Source: Aeromicrobium sp. Leaf350 (GTDB taxonomy: Bacteria > Actinomycetota > Actinomycetes > Propionibacteriales > Nocardioidaceae). Taken from it: 64,000 nucleotides of DNA. The notes beneath the pieces are model-generated. The model searched no databases. It was not told where the DNA came from and saw only the letters and a list, made by a program, of their open reading frames with translations. A program made the translations under genes and the position numbers. The DNA is taken from positions 372,001 through 436,000 of the forward strand of contig NZ_CAKASL010000001.1 of NCBI RefSeq assembly GCF_916858655.1, written 5' to 3'. Position 1 is the first letter of the stretch. Each line of letters starts with the position of its first letter. Below are positions 57,327 through 64,000 of this stretch, one piece after another.

Positions 57327-58259
57327 ATGGAGACCGTGACCGGTGTCGTCGAGGGATTCGCGACGATCATCGCCGTCATCTCGCTCGGGTGGATCCTGGC
57401 CCGGGTCGGCCTGTTCGACGTCGGCGCGCAGCACATGCTCTCGAAGCTCGCGTTCTTCGTCGCGAGCCCGGCCCTGATGCTCACGGTGCTGTCGGAGGCC
57501 GACGTCTCGACCGTGTTCTCGGCGAACCTCGTGGCGACGGTCGCCTCGGTGGTGGTCGTCGTGCTCGTCTACGCCCTGCTGGCGCGGTTCGTGTTCCGAC
57601 AGGGGCTTGCCGACACCGTCGTCGGCGCCCTGTCGTCCTCCTACGTCAACGCCGGCAACCTCGGTCTGCCGATCGCCGCCTACGTGCTCGGCGACGCAGC
57701 CCTCGTGGCCCCGGCGCTGCTGCTGCAGATGCTGCTGATGCAGCCGCTCGCACTCACGATCCTCGACACTGCGGTCGCGGAGCAGCGCCTGCGGTGGACG
57801 CAGGTCGCGTCTCGGCCGTTCCGCAACCCCCTGACGCTCGGCTCGATCATCGGCGTGCTCCTGTCGGTGACCTCCACCCCGCTGCCGCGGGTCGTGCACG
57901 ACCCGCTCGAGCTCGTGGGCGGGATGGCGGTGCCCGGGATGCTCATCGCGTACGGCATCTCGCTGCGACTCGGCCCGCGCCCGGGGACGGGCGACCGGCC
58001 CCGACTGCTGTGGACCATCGTGACGCTGAAGATGGTCGTGCAGCCGCTCGTGGCGTACGGGGTCGCCCGCTACGCGCTGGGCCTCGAGGGGTCCGAGCTG
58101 CTGGCGGTCACGGTGATCGCGGCACTGCCGACCGCGCAGAACATCTTCGTCATCGCGAGCCGCTACGGACGGGCGACGATCCTCTCGCGCGACGCGATCT
58201 TCGCCTCCACCCTGCTCTCGGTGCCGGCGGTGGCCCTCATCGCCGCGCTCCTGGCCTAG
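57327..58259 (+). CDS. AEC-family permease (auxin efflux carrier-like)
   Basis: 310 residues with ten predicted helices in two bundles. The N-terminal VISLGWILARVGLFDVGAQ (about 20-38), the segment SSYVNAGNLGLPIAAYVLG (about 106-124) and the C-terminal IAALPTAQNIFVIASRYG (about 274-291) are typical of the family, which includes malonate/malate-type carboxylate carriers. The ATG at 57327 follows GGAGG. It is divergent from the D-2-hydroxyacid dehydrogenase gene across the palindrome, so transport of a hydroxy- or oxo-acid is plausible. Confidence 0.87.
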   Translation: METVTGVVEGFATIIAVISLGWILARVGLFDVGAQHMLSKLAFFVASPALMLTVLSEADVSTVFSANLVATVASVVVVVLVYALLARFVFRQGLADTVVGALSSSYVNAGNLGLPIAAYVLGDAALVAPALLLQMLLMQPLALTILDTAVAEQRLRWTQVASRPFRNPLTLGSIIGVLLSVTSTPLPRVVHDPLELVGGMAVPGMLIAYGISLRLGPRPGTGDRPRLLWTIVTLKMVVQPLVAYGVARYALGLEGSELLAVTVIAALPTAQNIFVIASRYGRATILSRDAIFASTLLSVPAVALIAALLA

Positions 58260-58262
58260 CCT
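58257..58262 (+). promoter_or_regulatory. -10 hexamer TAGCCT overlapping the AEC stop codon
   Basis: TAGCCT contains the TAG stop of the permease gene and ends six bases before the ATG at 58269. Confidence 0.6.
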
Positions 58263-58268
58263 CGGGGC

Positions 58269-59135
58269 ATGTCTCTGTCGATGTCCCTCGCCCGCGCCGT
58301 GCTCGCACGTCGCCCCAAGACGCTCACCTCGATCGAGACCGCCCAGAAGCGGGTCGCCGGTCGCGAGGGCCCCGCGGAGGTCTCGCGGCGGCTGCGGAGC
58401 ACCTGCGAGGTCACGACCGAGACGGTCGGCGGGTTCCCCGTCATCACGCTGACGCCGCGCCAGAAGAGCTCGGGCACCGAGCTGGTCTACCTGCACGGTG
58501 GCGCCTACATCGCCGCGATCATCCCCGCGCACTGGGCGTTCCTCGGCAAGATCGTGGCGCGGACGGGCGCGACGGTCACGGTGCCGCTCTACGGCCTCGC
58601 CCCCGAGCACACGGTCGACGACGCCTACGCGTTCGTGCCGCCCGTGCTCGAGGCCGTGCGGCGTCGCGCGGCAGGGCGGCCGGTCTTCCTCGGCGGCGAC
58701 TCGGCCGGAGGCGGCCTTTCGGTGAGCCTCGCGCTGCACGGCCAGGAGGTCGACGGCCTGGTGCTGATCGCGCCCTGGCTCGACCCGTCGGCGTCCAACC
58801 CGGTCGCGCCCGGACTGGTGGAGGTCGACCCCATGCTCGACATCCCGGGCGCCGCCTGGGCGGGTCTGCAGTGGGCCGGCTCGCGCGACATCCAGGACCC
58901 GCGGGTGAGTCCGATCTTCTCCGACCCGACCGGACTCCCCCGCACGCTCGTGCTGCAGGGCGCCCACGACGTGCTGCTCGCCGACACCCTGAAGTTTTGC
59001 GAGCGTGCCCTCGAGGCGGGGGTCGACCTGGCCTTCCACGTCGAGCCGTCCGGCTTCCACGTCTACCCCGCAGCGACCTTCACCCCCGAGGCCCGCCGCG
59101 CCGTGCGGATGATCGCGGAGTTCATGCAGGGCTAG
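58269..59135 (+). CDS. HSL-family alpha/beta hydrolase (esterase/lipase)
   Basis: 288 residues. The HSL-family oxyanion motif YLHGGAYIAA (about 74-83), nucleophile GDSAGGGLSVSLAL (about 141-154, catalytic Ser), acid in GAHDVLLAD (about 236-244) and His in GFHVYP (about 264-269) are complete. It should hydrolyse short to medium acyl esters. It is cytosolic with no signal peptide. The gene has its own leaderless promoter, and its stop is shared in CTAG with the convergent sulfurtransferase gene. Confidence 0.9.
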   Translation: MSLSMSLARAVLARRPKTLTSIETAQKRVAGREGPAEVSRRLRSTCEVTTETVGGFPVITLTPRQKSSGTELVYLHGGAYIAAIIPAHWAFLGKIVARTGATVTVPLYGLAPEHTVDDAYAFVPPVLEAVRRRAAGRPVFLGGDSAGGGLSVSLALHGQEVDGLVLIAPWLDPSASNPVAPGLVEVDPMLDIPGAAWAGLQWAGSRDIQDPRVSPIFSDPTGLPRTLVLQGAHDVLLADTLKFCERALEAGVDLAFHVEPSGFHVYPAATFTPEARRAVRMIAEFMQG

Positions 59136-59968
59136 TCACGCTCGAGCGGGCGCTCCGGGTCGGCCGTCCAGGCGTTCATCGAGCCGTCGTAGATCGCGAC
59201 GTCGCCGCGTCCGAGACCCTGCAGCGCGAACGCGACGGCCGTCGCTGCGATGCCGCCACCGCAGTAGGTGACCGGTGCGACGTCAGGGTCGAGCGCGCCG
59301 ACCGACTCGAACAGCGGCCGCAGCTCCTCCAGCGGCCGGAGGTGACCCTGGTCGTCGACGAGCTCGTCGAACGGCACGTTGACGCTGCCCGGGATGCGGG
59401 CCTGGGCGAAGGAGTCACGCGTCAGCGAGTTGATCAGCAGCACGGAGGCATCGGACGTGGCGCTCTCGACCTGGGCGGTCGACGCGACGAGCTCGGGCCG
59501 GCGGGACGACACGAAAGTCGCCGCCGGGTAGGTCGCGTCGCCGGTCTCGGTCTCGAAGCCCGCCGCCTGCCACGCGGCGAGTCCGCCGTCGAGCACCACG
59601 ACGTCGTCGTGCCCCTCGAACGTGAGCTGCCACCACAGGCGCGTCGCCCAGATGCCGTTGACGTGGTCGTAGACGACCACGGTGCTGTCGTTGCCGATGC
59701 CGAGTCCGCCGACCACCCGGGCGAACTCCTCCGAGGGAGCGGCCTCGAAGCCCGCCTCCCCGTCGTGGACCGTCAGGTCGGTCAGCTGGTCGGCGAACGT
59801 CGCGCCGGGCACGTGCGCCTCGCGATACGTCTCGCGGCCCGACTCGGTGTGGGCTCCGTCCGCGTCGAACGTCAGGTGGACCGTGGCGTCGACGACGCGG
59901 ACGGTGGGGTCGGACAGGTGGTCGTGGAGCCACTGGGCGTCGACGAGACGCGGGTGCGAGGAGGTCAT
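59132..59968 (-). CDS. Thiosulfate/3-mercaptopyruvate sulfurtransferase
   Basis: 278 residues with two rhodanese domains (about 5-125 and 150-275). Only the C-terminal one has the active-site loop, YCGGGIAATAVAFAL (Cys about 237). The N-terminal domain is inactive, with the typical DHVNGIWATRLWW segment. It transfers sulfane sulfur from thiosulfate or mercaptopyruvate to an acceptor. The ATG at 59968 follows TAGGCT by six bases. Confidence 0.92.
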   Translation of the reverse strand: MTSSHPRLVDAQWLHDHLSDPTVRVVDATVHLTFDADGAHTESGRETYREAHVPGATFADQLTDLTVHDGEAGFEAAPSEEFARVVGGLGIGNDSTVVVYDHVNGIWATRLWWQLTFEGHDDVVVLDGGLAAWQAAGFETETGDATYPAATFVSSRRPELVASTAQVESATSDASVLLINSLTRDSFAQARIPGSVNVPFDELVDDQGHLRPLEELRPLFESVGALDPDVAPVTYCGGGIAATAVAFALQGLGRGDVAIYDGSMNAWTADPERPLERD

Positions 59969-59974
59969 GCCCCG

Positions 59975-59980
59975 AGCCTA
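59975..59980 (-). promoter_or_regulatory. -10 hexamer TAGGCT for leaderless sulfurtransferase gene
   Basis: TAGGCT on the minus strand ends six bases before the ATG at 59968. Confidence 0.6.
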
Positions 59981-59991
59981 GGTACCGCGGA

Positions 59992-60597
59992 CTACGGGGC
60001 GAGCGCGACGCCGATGGCTGAGACGTCGGCGACGAGCTGCTCGCGGGTGAGGTCCAGATCGCCGGCGAACCAGTGGCTGACGACGTCGGTGGTGCCCGCC
60101 ACGACCAGCCGGGACGTCAGCCGCATGTGCGGGTCGTCGGGGTCGACGCGCAGGACGTCGGTCATGAGCAGCATCGCGTAGCCGTCGAGGGCTTCCTCGC
60201 GTCGCGTGCGGAGAGCGTCGTGCGCGCCGGTCTCGGCGTACAGGCGTGCGCGGCGCGGGTCGTCGGCGAGGGTGTCGACCAGCGCACGGACCGTGGCACT
60301 GACGCGGGCGCCGACGTCGTCGGGCACGCCGTCCAGGGCGCTGCCGATCGCGACGCGGACGTCGCCCAGCAGGTCGTCGACGAGCTCGCGCAGGAGCGCG
60401 TCGCGGTCGGTGAAGTTCTCGTAGAAGTAGCGCTTGGTCAGACCCGCCGTCGCGCAGACGGCCTCGGCGGTCACGGCGACCACCCCGCGCTCCCCCACGA
60501 GGTCGAGCCCGGCCTCGACGAGCTTGGCGCGGCGGACCGTACGGCGGTCTTCCGCACTGACGCCGCGATACGGGCGCTCGACCGGCTGGCTGCTCAC
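59992..60597 (-). CDS. TetR-family transcriptional regulator
   Basis: 201 residues. The N-terminal helix-turn-helix (about 24-70) includes VTAEAVCATAGLTKRYFYEN with the recognition helix LTKRYFYENF; the remaining helical bundle would bind an effector. It starts with GTG at 60597, divergent from the membrane-protein/linalool-dehydratase-like operon, and a 22-bp palindrome lies over that operon's promoter. It is therefore the likely repressor of that operon. Confidence 0.92.
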   Translation of the reverse strand: MSSQPVERPYRGVSAEDRRTVRRAKLVEAGLDLVGERGVVAVTAEAVCATAGLTKRYFYENFTDRDALLRELVDDLLGDVRVAIGSALDGVPDDVGARVSATVRALVDTLADDPRRARLYAETGAHDALRTRREEALDGYAMLLMTDVLRVDPDDPHMRLTSRLVVAGTTDVVSHWFAGDLDLTREQLVADVSAIGVALAP

Positions 60598-60612
60598 CCG
60601 GACATCCTTCCA

Positions 60613-60660
60613 TTGACATGGCCCGACGGAACCTGCATTCTGACACGCAACCGTGTCAGA
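60613..60660 (+). promoter_or_regulatory. TetR-controlled promoter and operator
   Basis: TTGACA (60613-60618), a 17-nt spacer and CATTCT (60636-60641) form the promoter. The palindrome TCTGACACG-caac-CGTGTCAGA (60639-60660) starts within the -10 and covers the transcription start, the standard place for a TetR repressor. Confidence 0.85.
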
Positions 60661-60674
60661 GAGAGGTGGGTCAC

Positions 60675-61217
60675 ATGGGCTGCTGCCTGGCTGCCGCGCT
60701 GATCATCTCCTGGGTGCGGCGCATCTGGCGGGTCGGACGGGGTCCGGCCGACGAGCCGTTCCCGCCTCCCGCGCGGCGATCGGCGCCCGGCGCCGCCCGG
60801 CCCGAGGCCCCGCCACGCCCCGTGGCCCCGAAGCCCCTGGTCGCGGCCGGACCCGCCGGCGCCCTCGCCGTGCTGGCCTACGTGGGCACGGCCGAGCTCC
60901 TCGGCGACGCGAGCGGCGCCCACCTGCACTGGCTCGCGCGCGACCTGCTGTGGGCCGTCGTGCTGGTGGTGGTGCTCGTGGCAGTGCCCGCCTCGCGTCG
61001 ACCCCGTGAGGGCTCCCGGGCCCTCGCCGTCGCAGGGGCGACGTGGACGTTCGTGATGCTCGTCGACGCCCACCTGCTCGGCCGCACCTACTCCCCCGTC
61101 CTCGACATCGCCCTGCACCTGCTCGGCTTCGCCACCATGGCCGTCGGCATGGCGCGGTGGTGGCCGACCCTCCTGTCCTCCTCCCCCACACCCGCACGAT
61201 CTGGAGCGCCCACATGA
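60675..61217 (+). CDS. Hypothetical membrane protein, partner of the linalool dehydratase-like enzyme
   Basis: 180 residues. A short N-terminal hydrophobic stretch with a Gly-Cys-Cys start (MGCCLAAALIISW) is followed by a Pro/Ala/Arg-rich loop (about 25-60) and about four membrane helices (about 65-80, 92-113, 121-137 and 145-165). I do not recognise the family. The ATG at 60675 is preceded by GAGAGGTGGG. It is coupled to the next gene by an ATGA overlap and controlled by the TetR site. Confidence 0.7.
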   Translation: MGCCLAAALIISWVRRIWRVGRGPADEPFPPPARRSAPGAARPEAPPRPVAPKPLVAAGPAGALAVLAYVGTAELLGDASGAHLHWLARDLLWAVVLVVVLVAVPASRRPREGSRALAVAGATWTFVMLVDAHLLGRTYSPVLDIALHLLGFATMAVGMARWWPTLLSSSPTPARSGAPT

Positions 61218-63106
61218 CCAGCACCCTCGAGCAGCGGCCCCTGCTGATCCCCGTTCCCGACGGCGCGTTCGGGCCCACGACCCGGCTGCGCATCACGTGG
61301 TCGATCGGTGTCTACACGGCGCTGTGGCTCGTCGTCCTGGTCGTGGCGGGCGCCGCGACCGATGACGGCTGGCGTGCCGCGGCCCTGGGACTCGTCTGGC
61401 CCGGCGGCGGCTTCGTGGCCGGTGGCTCGTTCGTCCTGGCCGCCGTGGTGCTGGCGATCTTCGTGCTCGGGCTCGTCGTCTGGTGGTTCTTCGGCGCCAC
61501 GATCGTGCCGCCGCTCGTGCTGGCCGGCACCGCGTGGTGGGGCGCTGCGTCAGCCGACGACCTGGACCACGTAGGCCTGGCCCTCGCCATCGGCCCGACT
61601 CTGGTGGTCCTCGGGCTGCTCGTGCACCTGGCGCGCCACCGGTCGCAGAAGCGGATCGGTGCCGAGCTGAACCGCGAGCTGGCGACCGCGGGCCTCGTCG
61701 TGGGCGGCGCACCCGACCTCGACGCCGGGCTGCCCGTCGCCGAGAGCTCGGCCGAGGACCTCGCCCGGCTGCGGTTCGGCCTCGACCTCGCGCTGCAGCC
61801 GGTGGACGAGTTCACGGGGTTCACCCACCTCGACCAGTACCGCGAGGCCGCGCTCCGCTACCAGCTCAACGCCCTGTCGTACGGCCTCTCGATGGCCCAG
61901 TTCACGCGCACCCCGGCGTTCGGTGGCTACCTCGCCGAGGCGCAGCGCAACGCGATCGAGAAGATGCTGCGTCGCAAGGCCTGGGCGTACTGGGCGCACG
62001 AGAACGCCTGGGGCAACCTGAAGTGGGACCCGGAGCCGGTCGAGAACTCCGAGAACATCATGCTGACGGGCTTCTACGGGCTCCAGATCGGCATGTACGA
62101 GACCCTCAACGACGACCGCTACTCGCAGCCGGGCTCGCTGGCCTTCCGCTGGAACGCCAAGCGCACGTACGACCACAGCTTCGGCAGCCTGGCGTCCTCG
62201 ATCCACCGCAACATGAACGCGTCGGAGTACACGCTCTTCCCGTGCGAGCCGAACTGGATCTACACGGTCTGCAACACGTTCGGCATCAACACGCTCGTGA
62301 GCCACGACCGCCTGCACGGCACGACCTATGCGGCCGAGGTGCAGCCGACGCTGCAGGCCGCCTATGACCGCGAGTTCGTGCGACCCGACGGCAAGCTGCT
62401 CGGCGTGCGCGCGGCCCACCTCGGCATGACCTGGAACTTCTGGGCGAGCCCCTCGGTGCAGACCACCACGACCTACTGGATGCACGCCGCACTGCCCGAG
62501 CTGTCGCTGCGCACGTGGTGGCTGCTCAAGCGGGGGCTCGAGATCCGCGACGGACTCCTGCACCTGCCGAAGTTCGCCACCAAGAACCTCGATCCCGGCA
62601 ACTACCTGATGCTCCGCGACACCTTCGGCCACGTGGTGACGATGATGGCGGCGCGCGAGATCGGTGACGAGGAGTACGCGGCGGCGGCGCAGCGGACTCT
62701 CGACGAGCGCGAGCCGATCGAGGACCGCGACGGCGTGCGGCGCATGCAGCGGTCCTCGGGCCTGGCCAACCTGTACGCCTCGCTCGGGCGGTTCGGCCGC
62801 GAGAACGGGCTGCGCGACCTCGTCGCCCACGGCACGCCCGCGGCCTGGCGGACCGGGCCGGTCCTGGCCGAGTGCGCCTACCCGGACGTGCTCGTCGCGA
62901 AGGCGGTGACCGACGGTGAGGCCCTCGACCTGGTGCTGCTGCCGGGCGCCGGTCCGGTACGCACCGACCTGGCCATCGAGCGTCTCGTGCCGGGTCGCGA
63001 CTACCAGGTGACGGGCGCAGCGACGAACACCGTGACCGCCGACCGCGAGGGCCGCGCGATCGTCACGGTCGAGCTGGGCGAGCGCCTCGAGGTGCGGGTG
63101 TACTAG
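61214..63106 (+). CDS. Membrane-anchored linalool dehydratase/isomerase-like protein
   Basis: 630 residues. The N-terminal third has about three or four membrane helices (about 29-47, 72-92, 95-108 and 118-139). The soluble alpha/alpha-barrel part (about 180-560) resembles linalool dehydratase/isomerase (Ldi): ENIMLTGFYGLQIGMYE (about 280-296), Cys344 and Cys353 in FPCEPNWIYTVCNTFG, then HDRLHGTTYA, matching the Ldi pattern CEPDN...QCN...YDRLHGTDY with its two catalytic cysteines. Ldi itself is about 400 residues and periplasmic; the anchor and the extra C-terminal beta-rich part (about 565-630) are additions. A terpene-alcohol-like substrate is possible but unproven. Confidence 0.82.
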   Translation: MTSTLEQRPLLIPVPDGAFGPTTRLRITWSIGVYTALWLVVLVVAGAATDDGWRAAALGLVWPGGGFVAGGSFVLAAVVLAIFVLGLVVWWFFGATIVPPLVLAGTAWWGAASADDLDHVGLALAIGPTLVVLGLLVHLARHRSQKRIGAELNRELATAGLVVGGAPDLDAGLPVAESSAEDLARLRFGLDLALQPVDEFTGFTHLDQYREAALRYQLNALSYGLSMAQFTRTPAFGGYLAEAQRNAIEKMLRRKAWAYWAHENAWGNLKWDPEPVENSENIMLTGFYGLQIGMYETLNDDRYSQPGSLAFRWNAKRTYDHSFGSLASSIHRNMNASEYTLFPCEPNWIYTVCNTFGINTLVSHDRLHGTTYAAEVQPTLQAAYDREFVRPDGKLLGVRAAHLGMTWNFWASPSVQTTTTYWMHAALPELSLRTWWLLKRGLEIRDGLLHLPKFATKNLDPGNYLMLRDTFGHVVTMMAAREIGDEEYAAAAQRTLDEREPIEDRDGVRRMQRSSGLANLYASLGRFGRENGLRDLVAHGTPAAWRTGPVLAECAYPDVLVAKAVTDGEALDLVLLPGAGPVRTDLAIERLVPGRDYQVTGAATNTVTADREGRAIVTVELGERLEVRVY

Positions 63107-63128
63107 CCCAGACCGTCAGCCCAGACCG

Positions 63129-63800
63129 TCAGCCCAGCGTCGCGACGACCTCACGCGCGACGCCGGCCGCCGACTGCGGGTTCTGGCCCGTGACGAGGCG
63201 GCCGTCGACGACGACATTCTCGTGGAAGTTCGGTCCGACCTGCACGTGGGCGCCGAGCTCCTCGAGCCGGGTCTGGAGCAGGAACGGGACGGCGTCGGTG
63301 AGTCCGGCGGCCTCCTCCTCGGCGTTCGTGAAGGCGGCGACGTTCTTCCCGGTGACCAGGGGTCGACCACTTCCGAGGGTGATGCCGACGAGAGCGGACG
63401 GGCCGTGGCAGACCGCGGCGACCACTCCGTCGTTCTCGTAGATCGTGCGGGCGACGGAAGCGACGCTGGGGTCGTCCGGGAAGTCCCACATCGTGCCGTG
63501 GCCACCGACGAAGTAGACGGTGTCGTAGTCGGTGGCGCTGATCTCGGAGAGGCGCGGGGTCGCGTCGAGCTGCTTCTGCACGGCCTCGTCGGCGAGGAAC
63601 TCGGCCTGCACCGGATCGTCCTCGTCGCGACCGTCCTCGGGCGGACGACCGCCCTTGATCGACGCGAAGTCGACGGTGTAGCCGGCGTCGGTGAACACCT
63701 TCCAGGGGTGGGCGGCCTCGCCCACGAAGTACCCGGTGTCGCGGACGCCGCCGAGGTCGCTGTGGCTGGTGAGGACGAGGAGTGCCGCGCGGTTGCTCAT
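63129..63800 (-). CDS. DJ-1/PfpI-family protein, Hsp31-like (glyoxalase III/deglycase type)
   Basis: 223 residues. The nucleophile elbow AAVCHGPSALVG (Cys about 131) with an upstream acid and GGHGTMWDFPDD (about 98-109) place it in the Hsp31/type 1 glutamine-amidotransferase-like group. Such proteins convert methylglyoxal or act on glycated substrates, though assignments are debated. The ATG at 63800 is chosen because TAGCGT ends seven bases before it. It stands alone. Confidence 0.9.
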   Translation of the reverse strand: MSNRAALLVLTSHSDLGGVRDTGYFVGEAAHPWKVFTDAGYTVDFASIKGGRPPEDGRDEDDPVQAEFLADEAVQKQLDATPRLSEISATDYDTVYFVGGHGTMWDFPDDPSVASVARTIYENDGVVAAVCHGPSALVGITLGSGRPLVTGKNVAAFTNAEEEAAGLTDAVPFLLQTRLEELGAHVQVGPNFHENVVVDGRLVTGQNPQSAAGVAREVVATLG

Positions 63801-63807
63801 GCCTTCC

Positions 63808-63813
63808 ACGCTA
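63808..63813 (-). promoter_or_regulatory. -10 hexamer TAGCGT for leaderless Hsp31-like gene
   Basis: TAGCGT on the minus strand ends seven bases before the ATG at 63800. Confidence 0.55.
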
Positions 63814-63842
63814 ACCACGCGGCCTGATCGCGCAAGGGGACG

Positions 63843-64000
63843 TCAGGCGATGGCGGTGCCGAGGAGGTCGTCGGCGGGGTCGTAGAGGGTCAGGCTCTTG
63901 GCGAGCTGGGCCTCGATGGGGCTGTGCTCGTGTTCGGGCGGGCGTCGTCGGTCTCGGTGCTCGTGGCTGGCCTTGGCTGCGTGGTGGCGGGCGATGATCT
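63843..64000 (-). CDS. Unrecognised protein, C-terminal end only (partial)
   Basis: An open minus-strand frame runs in from the right edge and stops at TGA (63845-63843), giving the last 51 residues: a His/Arg-rich stretch (IIARHHAAKASHEHRDRRRP) followed by an acidic end (AQLAKSLTLYDPADDLLGTA, then IA). Codon third positions are strongly G/C, which supports coding. I do not recognise it; a transposase or nuclease tail is possible but nothing here shows it. Confidence 0.45.
   Translation of the reverse strand, partial: IIARHHAAKASHEHRDRRRPPEHEHSPIEAQLAKSLTLYDPADDLLGTAIA

Noticed and set aside
56396..60181. A very long open plus-strand frame (about 1,260 codons) across the hydroxyacid dehydrogenase, AEC permease, esterase and sulfurtransferase genes
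   Set aside because: It runs antisense or out of frame to well-recognised proteins and gives a low-complexity Arg/Gly/Asp-rich translation, typical of stop-poor GC-rich DNA.
63843..64000. An insertion sequence at the right edge
   Set aside because: Only 51 codons are visible, no terminal inverted repeat is seen, and the residues match no transposase I can name.

Overview
The window is high-GC (near 70%), densely packed DNA from an actinobacterium, most like a Nocardioidaceae or other Propionibacteriales member. The markers are a fused E2-E1 Kgd 2-oxoglutarate dehydrogenase, WhiB1, a PdtaS-type kinase, a SigR/RsrA thiol-stress pair of the mycothiol type, the 24-residue ribosomal protein bL37, and the DUF3090/SCO1664 pair. 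I see no rRNA, tRNA, CRISPR array, complete insertion sequence or prophage. The genus is inferred, not proven.

Layout. 1-10.3 kb: end of kgd with a tiny acidic DUF6104 protein, a methyltransferase facing an XRE-cupin regulator, an oxidoreductase, malic enzyme, WhiB1, PdtaS and a DUF2785 protein. 10.3-16.3 kb: an IlvG-like ThDP enzyme, then a siderophore-interacting flavoprotein divergent from a two-gene ABC exporter-fold transporter, with an iron-box-like site between them. 16.4-26.4 kb: hot-dog thioesterase, bL37, sigR-rsrA, SRAP protein, a degenerate GGDEF protein facing a sigma/anti-sigma/membrane fusion, DoxX, aroA, rsgA, hisN, PadR, CGNR protein. 26.5-34.8 kb: two small membrane or secreted proteins, a carboxylate cluster (AccD3-like carboxyltransferase, CaiB CoA-transferase, MatC-like permease, divergent GntR and TauE), Fic and MBL proteins. 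34.8-43.9 kb: VOC, NUDIX, purT, crotonase, phosphatase-DUF3090-SCO1664, a SoxR module (MFS and quinone reductase), DUF817.

44.0-54.7 kb is a complete aldaric-acid locus. A tripartite tricarboxylate transporter (tctCBA, with a USP and an MDR dehydrogenase in the same operon) would take up glucarate or galactarate. GudD and a talarate/galactarate dehydratase both yield 5-dehydro-4-deoxyglucarate, KdgD makes 2-oxoglutarate semialdehyde and an aldehyde dehydrogenase makes 2-oxoglutarate. The three transcription units share one promoter-operator design (TTGGAC, 18-nt spacer, TAGnGT, with an ATCA half-site at a fixed upstream distance), and a LysR gene sits in the middle. This is the strongest functional finding.

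54.7-64 kb: alpha/beta hydrolase with an Asp nucleophile, TauE permease, D-2-hydroxyacid dehydrogenase, AEC permease, esterase, sulfurtransferase, a TetR gene with a clear operator in front of a membrane protein and a membrane-anchored linalool dehydratase-like enzyme, an Hsp31/DJ-1 protein, and the end of an unrecognised gene.

A theme across the window is leaderless expression: 19 genes have a TAnnnT -10 hexamer ending 6-8 nt before the start codon. I used this to choose several starts. Four convergent gene pairs share the palindrome CTAG as both stop codons.
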